From contig JBAIAA010000019.1 in NCBI GenBank assembly GCA_037893245.1, positions 372,001-436,000 on the forward strand: a stretch of 64,000 nucleotides of DNA. The letters are read 5' to 3'. This stretch comes from Crossaster papposus. Lineage: Eukaryota > Echinodermata > Asteroidea > Velatida > Solasteridae. Under the pieces are notes generated by a model, which worked only from the letters and a program-made list of their open reading frames with translations, was not told the DNA's origin and searched no databases. This document shows positions 32,346 through 64,000 of this stretch, in pieces; the stretch's first letter is position 1; the number at the start of each line of letters is the position of its first letter. The position numbers were made by a program, and so were the translations under genes.

Positions 32346-34060
32346 TCCCTCCTTTGTGGTGGTCATTGTGCTTGCGGAATGTTTTGCACTGGTTTCAGTC
32401 GTATTTACATGATCGTCATCAACGAGTGCAGTTTTGCGGGTCTCACTCGGACTGGGTCCAAGTTCCTTCTGGGGTCCCCCAGGGATCTGTTTTGGGCCCA
32501 CTTCTTTTCAATATTTTTGCCTTTGATCTGCCCTTTTGTGTGAAGTCCAACTTAAGGCAATATGCAGATGACACTGTGATTTATAGGACCATTGCTAACA
32601 GGAATGATGAGATTATTTTACAGAACGATTTAAACAATATTGATACCTGGTATACCCTTAATCGAATGAAGCTCAATGTTGACAAATGTAAACTTATGAC
32701 GATTACTCGTTCCAGAAATCCATGTAGACCCACTTATCAGGTAGACTCTCGAAGGTTAGATTTGGTTGACCATTACAAATATCTCGGGTTGGTTATTTCC
32801 AGAGATCTTTCTTGGAATCATCATGTGAATTCTATTGTTTCAAAAGCAACTAGAATGTCTGGTTTTATTAGGAGACTGGTTAATGGTAAAGATAGTCACA
32901 TTTTAGTTAAACTCTACAGTAGTCTTGTGAGGCCTATTCTTGAGTATGCTTCCCCAGTTTGGTGTCCAAGTTCTTCTTCCCAATTATTATCTTTGGAAGG
33001 AGTTCAAAGAAGATTTACCCGTTCCTGCTTGGGTCTCCCAAGAAATTATAGGCCAAATTCTGACGGAGATAAAGTGGAGTATTCGGACCGTTGTTGTAAG
33101 CTGGGGCTGCCATACATAACTAATAGGCTTAACTTGTTGGCTGTAGTTTTACAACAAATGTATTTACAACAAAATTGATATTGACTTTGAAAACTACATC
33201 AATTTTAATGATAGACACCTTGATGAATTGAAGTTTACCCATCATTATTCTAGAACTAATGCTCTCCATAATTCACTTGTTATTAGATTCCCTCGTTTAT
33301 GGGACACCTTACCTGCGGATGTTACAGATTGTCTGATATTTACTTTGAACTCATTTATTATCAAACTTAGACATCACTGGCTGACTCCTGGGGTGAACCG
33401 ATTATAATGTGATTTAATACAATATAACCGCTCAAGATGGATTGGGGATGGTGCTTATTTGTTGGGGTGTTTGTTTGTTTGTTTGTTTGTTGGGATGTTG
33501 GTCTGTTTGTTTGTTTGTTTGTTGGGGTGTACGTGTAGTTGTTTGTTGTTGTTGTTGTTGTTGTTTTTTGTTTTTTGTTTTGTTTGTTTGTTGTCTGCTT
33601 GTTTGTTCGTTTGAGTTTGGTGTTGAGGTGTTTGTTTGTTGAAGTGTACGTGTAGTTTTTTTTTTTTTGTCTGCTTGTTTGTTCGTTTGAGACTGTTTGC
33701 CCTTTTTGGGCATGTGTGTCTGTTTGTTTTATGTTGTTCTGAGTAATTTAGTGCAATAGGGTTATTTTTATATATATGTATTCTTTTATGATAATGTGCA
33801 TTTGTTGTTTAAATTTTTTATTATATATTGTTTTATAGAATTATAAGTCGCGCTTTGGGAGAGCCACTCGATAGTAATTTAGTTTGCTTACTTGGCAATC
33901 CTGCAGGGGTGTGCATTATTGTTGTTGTTCTTGTTATAAGGGTGTTTTCTTTTGTAATCTTCCTTGCTTTGTCCTGATTATATTATTTTATTTCAATTCT
34001 TGTAATTGTCCTCATATTTTTATGTAATCCTGCAAAATAATAAATGAAATGAAATGAAAT
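32346..34060 (+). mobile_element. 5'-truncated LINE (Jockey/CR1-like)
   Basis: RT region begins after a poly-C run at 32320-32345 and the element ends in tandem aaatg repeats at 34042-34060, a typical LINE 3' tail. The 3' UTR has TGTTT-rich simple repeats (33464-33720). Most of ORF2 and all upstream sequence are missing. Confidence 0.8.
32354..33407 (+). pseudogene. LINE reverse transcriptase fragment
   Basis: VPSGVPQGSVLGPLLFN, QYADDTVIY (catalytic YADD at residues 70-73 of the open part), MKLNVDKCKLM, YKYLGLVISRDLSWNHHV and the C-terminal RPILEYASPVW block. The open frame stops at 33178; the true C-terminus continues after a frameshift (DFENYINFNDRHLDELKF to HHWLTPGVNRL) and stops at 33405-33407. 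Inactive. Confidence 0.88.
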
Positions 34061-34099
34061 TCTTTTTAGGTTTTTAGGCGGTGCGTCAGGTGTACAGGT

Positions 34100-36480
34100 A
34101 TTGGGTACTCAGGGGGAGTCCATCGGTCTCACATTGTGCCGGGGTCAAATGTTTGGACCCCAAATAAACTAGTTTGATGAAGCGATCGGGTGTAATTTTT
34201 GTATTTTGTTTTATACCCAGCACGATATGTGGCAGAGGGGTACCCCCTCTTATCCCTATACTTTATACACACTTAACACTATTGTTACCTAACCCATCCC
34301 CCTTGAAACCTAAAAAGAATTCCTGAGATTCCGGGAACACAATGGTCAACACAAAAGAGGGAGGTTTTTCTCTGCCACATTTCATGCTTCATACGATTTT
34401 TTTTGTATTTTTTTTTGTATTAATTAATTAATTTTTTGTTTTGGTATTGTTTGTTTGTTTGAATGGTTTGTTGTTTGTTTGAATGTTTGGGTTTTTTTTG
34501 TTTTTTTTTTGGGGGGGGGAGGGGGGGGTTTGGGGGTTTTTTTTGGTGGGAAGGGATGTGACACGGAATGACCAAATAATTAACTCTATTTACACCACCG
34601 CTCTCAATATCCAACCCTAACATAACTTTATTACATGTATATGGAGACAAATAAATAAATCATTCAATGACACACACAATGTACTTTCAATAAAACCAAC
34701 ACAGTTTCAATAAAGTTGGACAAACAAAAATACACGTTTCACGTTTCTAGCCTAAAATTTCACTTGTCAAATAAAATAAACCAAGTGGCAGTTACACAAT
34801 ATATTGCACTGAACATAATTCTTCCGGAAGAATAAAGGTTATATTTTACTGTTGCTCAAACTTATTCGGGGTGGCCCCCCAAAACGGACAAACATAAATA
34901 TCTCAACGGAGAAGGATACTTCCACTACCCTGACGCCAAACTACCTATACCAATAGATGGAGTATCTTTCTAGAAGAACAATCATAGCAAGTTGTTTTGA
35001 TTTGGGCTAGTAGTTAGCTCCAAACTCTATTTTGTTAAGTAACGTCGGTGGTTGTTTTGCACCAAGAATTATCTAAACTAAAGCCGGTCTTAATTATTTT
35101 ATTTATTTAGGCGACAGATGTCATGTAACTAAGAATGCAACTGGGTTCTAGGATTACACGGCCGACCACACTTCCTTCCCTGTCCATGCCCATGTAACCG
35201 GACGGCCACGCACCATACGCGAAATGACTCCCGACTGTGCTTCACAAAACAGAGTCCAGAGCTAAAACAACTAGCCTAAATCAAGATATCTTGGTATCAT
35301 TGTCCTTCTAGAAAGATTCTCCGTCCATTGGTATAAATAGTTTGAGCCTCGGGTAGTGGAAGTATGCTTGTAGGGTCCAGTACTGTTCTACAACTAGTAC
35401 TAATTAATAATACTAATACAAAATAGTACTAATTAAACAAATAAGTTAAATCATCACATTTTTGGAATTCAGTCACAAGTCAGTTTCCAAGTTATCCAAT
35501 CTCAAGTCACCCGACAAGCTATTCAAATAAATTATAACAAAGATATTCTTTTTATCTTTACAAAATGCAATTTGTCGAGATTACAGATTACAACTTGTTT
35601 GTTTAATTCATCTATAATTAACTACAACACGCACAGCTGGAACCCCGTGTTTTAAACTTTTTTTAAATATAATCTGGTTTCCAGTGTTATCACTGATAAC
35701 AATTAGTAAATGTCCGAAAAAAACAAGTAAAGTCCTGGCTTTCAGCTAAATAAATTGTTATTTTATTTATTTATTTATTTATTTCCACCTTTAACAGCGC
35801 TACCACGCCAATTATAGAATAGATAAGTGAGAGAAGACAATGTGAAAAAGTTACAGATATTTAGAGGTGGGGAAAAAACCCAGAAGAATATCCTGGGGCA
35901 AATATACGGATTCAGGCAGGGACGGAAAACCCAAACTACATCTAAGCCCAGGCGGTGAAAGGCTCAAATCTACCCCTTCCTGATAATTCAAGCAATTATG
36001 GAGTATCCTACCTTTACATCAATCCATTCCTGATAATTCAAGCAATTACCAATGGCGTATCCTACCTTTACATCCACCCCTTCATGATAATTCAAGCAAT
36101 TACCAATGGTGTATCCTAACTTTAAATACAACTCAAAATATATTAAATATATATATTAAAAGAAGGCAAAGGATAACAAGTAATTTTAGATTTCAAATCC
36201 TGAAATTTCATTTTCTTAGGTTGCTTTTTTACCAACTACATTTTTCATAAATATATATTAACCTAGCTGTTTTATCCATGCTCCTTTGACAATTATTTCA
36301 TATTTTGTCATATACTGTAATACAAATTAGACACTTATTTTTTGTCCAAGCTTTCAGTTAACTCACAAAAGTCTCACAATATCCTTTTCCGCCAGCAGTT
36401 ATTAGAACTACAGAACTCACCCTGAGAATGGACATGATGTGATTTTGCATTGAGAGCGGACACAGCCAGTAGCAGGATGT
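34100..36480. repeat. Intergenic repeats, no gene seen
   Basis: A foldback of about 455 bp at 34915-35370 (ggatacttccactaccc inverted at its right end; ttctagaa stems inside), a G/T-rich tract at 34430-34555, and a three-fold cctgataattcaagcaatta repeat at 35975-36095. No supportable coding sequence. Confidence 0.5.
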
Positions 36481-36528
36481 GATTTCAATAAAAGAGTTCC
36501 GAAAAGAATTCCGAAGTACGTTCTTATT

Positions 36529-36915
36529 TCTAACCCTTGCTCTATGAGAGTTCTTTACTGCAAGTCAGTGGTACAGGCCAATGCACTCCAGCTGCAGAGC
36601 ATTGGAGGATTCTTTGCATTACCAGAGAACTGATAAACCCTTGCTCTATGAGAGTTGTTTACTGCAAGTCAGTGGTACATGCCAATGCACTCCAGCTGCA
36701 GAGCATTGGAGGATTCTTTGCATTACCAGAGAACTGATTAACTCTTGCTCTATGAGAGTTGTTTCCTGCAAGTCAGTGGTACATGCCAATGCTCTCCAGC
36801 TGCAGAGCATTGGGAGATTCTTTGCATTACCAGAGAACTGATCAACCCTTGCTCTATGAGAGTTGTTTACTGCAAGTCAGTGGTACATGCCACTGCACTC
36901 CAGCTGCGTGCATTG
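36529..36915 (+). repeat. 104-bp satellite, small block (~3.7 units)
   Basis: Unit: cccttgctctatgagagttg, actgcaagtcagtggtacag, gccaatgcactccagctgca, gagcattggaggattctttg, cattaccagagaactgatta. Same family and same orientation as 45192-46826. Confidence 0.9.
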
Positions 36916-37238
36916 GACGATTATACATAGACATTTTGGCGGCGAATATTGAAGTACGTTACACAAACTATAGGCATGAATCTGCTAAGCAATTTGGAAT
37001 GTCTCCAGAGATCGAATTCAGTAGTGCAGATTTTTGACGCTACTTCATCAAATTATAAATTATATTTCATATTGTTTATAGTTCCTAATATAATTTAGTT
37101 CATAAATTACCACAAATTTATACATATAAGTGTTCGTGCTATTTACAGAGTTAACATAAACGAATTGGCATTTTGGCCTCTTAAAGAAGTTAATTTTTCA
37201 GTAATTGGCTTAAAAATTAGAAAACTAAAATTGGTGAT

Positions 37239-37634
37239 TAAAGAGATCGTATACGTTTGGTAATTGGAACCCACTGTTTGTTTCAATCCTATATAGTTAT
37301 AGATATATACCATAAAACTAACCTGTAAAAATGTCATTTCAAAAGGTGGGAGCGATTTTGAGATATTGCCGAAAATCTGGAGCGGATATGTCTACGCAGG
37401 AAGAATAATCTACATTGGAATACACAATCTGAGAAACGTCACTGCAGTAACGCTTCTCAGATTTAAATTTTTGGGGATAAAAAGTGATATCTTTTTCCAT
37501 AACTGCAGTACTTAGAAGTGAAAAGTTTCTAAAAATGCATTATACTATCCAAAGCTGCTGTACTTCTTACCAAGTAAGTTTTTATTGCAATTAATTGTTG
37601 AAGTAATTACCAAACGTATACGATCCCTCTAATA
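37239..37634. mobile_element. MITE with gatcgtatacgtttggtaatt ends
   Basis: gagatcgtatacgtttggta near 37243 and its complement taccaaacgtatacgatccc ending near 37627. A right-half relative is at 3117-3301. Confidence 0.72.
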
Positions 37635-37767
37635 AAAACTTGTGTAGCGGTTCGCCATTTGTTTTCTTCAGCAGCTGTGTAGTGCGTGAATGTATATTCA
37701 TGAGAAAAAACAATGGCAACTCAGCTACATTAAAGAACTATAAAGAATTATAAAGACTCGCCAACTC

Positions 37768-37842
37768 GCCAATAGCCTAGTTGGTAAAGAGGTGAGCTAT
37801 TGCTCGAAAGGTCTGTGGTTCCAATCCGGCTATCGTTAACGT
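37768..37842 (+). mobile_element. Possible tRNA-derived fragment
   Basis: gccaatagcctagttggtaa resembles box A and gtggttccaatccgg resembles box B. The cloverleaf is poor; probably a SINE head, not a working tRNA. Confidence 0.3.
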
Positions 37843-38026
37843 TTATCTTTTTCTTCGCCAAATGTTCTTTTGGATTATTTTACCCATAGAGCAATAAGGC
37901 TGAAGGGAAAACCGAGTTAGATACCTAAGTGCGTTGAAAAATACAAGAAGAACTGCTACACGAGATAGTTTATAGCGACTTCCAAAATAAAACAAGCAAA
38001 CTTAATAGTCGGACACCCTGAACAAA

Positions 38027-38470
38027 TGTGACCCGCTCCATCGTAATCAGGAATAAGTCGCTGATGCCGTTTAACGCAATCGGCCGTTGAAGTGAACGCA
38101 TGGGTGAAAATCGTGACCAAGTCGTTTTTCTGAACATTGTATTTTTAGGAAGTGTAGTTATCACAGATTATTGTCATTAATGTCTTGTATGTAAAAACGA
38201 TCAATAAAGATGAAAATGAAGAGGATTTGTGTGCGCTGTCCGTATGATTTTGGTCAATTTTGTTTATTTCAAAGCTGTTTTTCTCGGAATGTGGATTCGG
38301 CAAATAAATATACACCAGTCATCTTCATCAGACCATAACTCGTTAAACTAAGAAGATACACGATTGCGATGGGTATCATTAGAAAGCTTATGAAATTCCC
38401 TTTCTCACCATGTGCATATGTCCAAAAGTCATTTCGAGACTTATTCCTGATTTCGATGGAGCGGGTCACA
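38027..38470. mobile_element. TGTGACC-type MITE (cgctccatcgtaatcagg subfamily)
   Basis: Inverted ends tgtgacccgctccatcg / cgatggagcgggtcaca; a second copy at 54903-55346 is about as long. Confidence 0.8.
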
Positions 38471-38532
38471 ATTATGTAAAACTCTATATACCAAGGCAGT
38501 GCTCAAATAAACTTGGAATGAAAAACAAGGGC

Positions 38533-38880
38533 TTAAACCCCGACTACCCTAAACCCATCAAACTCCAACTGCAGGTTTTGGCAGGTCTGGTACCAAACCC
38601 CAGCAACTTGTTGTTTGACTTTGTTTGACTCTGTACACAAAAGCCCAGGGAGACCCTGTTGAATTCTGTGAGGTTCTGGGCAGAAAGGCATGAGACTTGT
38701 AAAAATGTTGGAGTTTGGGGGAATGCACAGGCATTTATTTGAGGGTGAGGGTCTTTCTGGGCCTTTTGTACCGACTCAAACAAAGTCCAACAACAAGTTG
38801 CTAATGTTCGGTACCAAACCTGGCAAAACCTAGCAAAACCTGCAGTTGGAGTTTCATGGGCTTAGGGTAGTTAGGGTTAA
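38533..38880. mobile_element. Family A MITE, foldback version
   Basis: Both ends carry the same family A terminus (actaccctaaacccatcaaa and its complement), between TTAA sites, unlike the full copies. Confidence 0.7.
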
Positions 38881-39596
38881 ATAAATAAAAATATTATGAA
38901 CCTACACAAACCAATTAATACAAGTTCGTCTTTGTTGAAAGCAAACTGAAATCAACTCGGATAGTAAAACAGTTCATGTTAATATGAGACAATGAATTTG
39001 ATTGCACGGCTGACACCCTGGCCCTGTTTGTTTAACCAATCAGGAAGGAGTTTAGAAAACCAAAGGGAATCTGTTTGGTTTGGGCAGCTAGGAGCAAGTT
39101 CGGGCGCGAACTATAGTTAACCATTAGTCAGTCTCTGCTTTACCAATGCGCATGCTCAAATGCAGTTCGCTTGAACGGCTCTAGTCAAACTATTGTTGAA
39201 AAGATGGCAACCGCTTTGTTTACATTTGCGACATGAATGAAATGGGTATTGCCACTATTCTTCCACGCATATAAGTAGGATAAGCCATAACGTTAGTCAT
39301 GTTGGTCCAAAAACAAGAAAATAAATACATTAGGCCCGACAGATTTTCACTTAACGTTACTGCCTTTCCCTCCGTCTGACTACTGACATCACCTTTTTCT
39401 ACGTCACTGGTTCTCTCCATGTTTTCCTATGAAAAGAGGCTATTGTCAACCAGCGGCAACCGTGCTCCGGGGTCTGGTTCCAAATAGTCGACTAGATAGT
39501 CCAACCATTCTGCGTTCGAGCGACGTTAGTCGAACTATGGTTAACTATAGTTCGCGCCCGAACTTGCTCAAAGGTGTAAGACTTCTAGCCAACCAC

Positions 39597-63546
<23,950 letters not shown>

Positions 63547-63568
63547 TGTGGCACACTCTAGGCTTCGC

Positions 63569-64000
63569 CTGAAACAAATAAACAAAACGGCGAACGGTTA
63601 CTTAAAAAAACTTCAACTGGTTCCGCATCCTGAGCCACGCAGCGCTTTTACGAGCTTTCTACTAATAGCGCTCAAACCCCTGCGGACATCCGGCAAGATC
63701 CGTGGTTATTAGCGCATAGATTCATGCGCCCAATCAGAGCCTCCGTTACAAACAGACGATCGCCGTTTTCCAAACCCCTTGCTTTGGATCCGTCTCCGGC
63801 TACAGCCTATTGCTAAACTGTATGGATGAAGCCTGAGACGAAGACAAAGCTGGGGTTTGGAAAACAGCCCAAGGCATGCGAACCAACGCGCATTTCTATT
63901 GGTCCGTTCGCTTGGACATCTGGTGTTTTCACAAATGTTCATGAAATTAATGTTAAAACAATTGAGTGTACTCTTCTATAAGGTGGCGTTTGTTTTTCTT
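63569..64000 (-). promoter_or_regulatory. Probable RUNDC1 5' region
   Basis: Upstream of the first coding exon. Holds an inverted CCAAT box (63898-63902), another CCAAT on the plus strand near 63729, and a foldback with arms around 63768-63782 and 63853-63867 (gttttccaaacccc and its complement). A 5' UTR exon is expected here or beyond the window edge but cannot be placed. Confidence 0.3.

Overview
This is animal nuclear DNA. Coding sequence is split into short exons with GT/AG borders, and the rest is dense with transposon remnants, foldback elements, tRNA-derived SINEs and satellites. There is no operon structure. The proteins are of deuterostome type, and several repeat families resemble ones I associate with echinoderms, especially sea stars. 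That taxonomic guess is an inference from repeat flavour and protein similarity, not a search result.

Two conserved genes lie head-to-tail on the minus strand, and both could be rebuilt exon by exon. RUNDC1 (start codon at 63546, stop at 39686; 14 coding exons, 577 codons) encodes a coiled-coil protein with a C-terminal RUN domain. ACTL6A/BAF53 (start at 30853, stop at 7139; 13 coding exons, 432 codons) encodes the actin-related subunit of BAF, INO80 and NuA4/TIP60 chromatin complexes. Every exon length and phase joins without a frameshift in both genes, so both look intact. I see no evidence that their functions are coupled.

Layout: 1-7.1 kb is repeats only (a 1.25 kb palindrome inside a larger inverted-repeat element, TTAA-flanked MITEs). 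7.1-31 kb is ACTL6A; its introns hold a 16-bp G-rich minisatellite, a Penelope-like retroelement with an open 520-codon reverse transcriptase ORF at the centre of a long inverted repeat, a second 16-bp minisatellite, and several TTAA-flanked MITEs. 31-39.6 kb is intergenic: a palindrome with tRNA-like arms, a 5'-truncated LINE, and a small 104-bp satellite block. 39.7-63.6 kb is RUNDC1; its introns hold tandem copies of one of its own exon starts, a large 104-bp satellite block, a second Penelope-like copy again centred in a long inverted repeat, a 91-bp tandem array and more MITEs.

The most unusual signals are: (1) two Penelope-like copies lying centrally in two unrelated long inverted repeats, both rich in perfect AGGTCAAAGGTCA (DR1-type) motifs; (2) repeated local duplication of exon edges (RUNDC1 exon 12 start, part of exon 6, the stop-codon region, and the ACTL6A exon 3 donor); (3) repeats that end only about 5-30 nt from many 5' splice sites; and (4) a palindromic element whose arms each carry a tRNA-like sequence.
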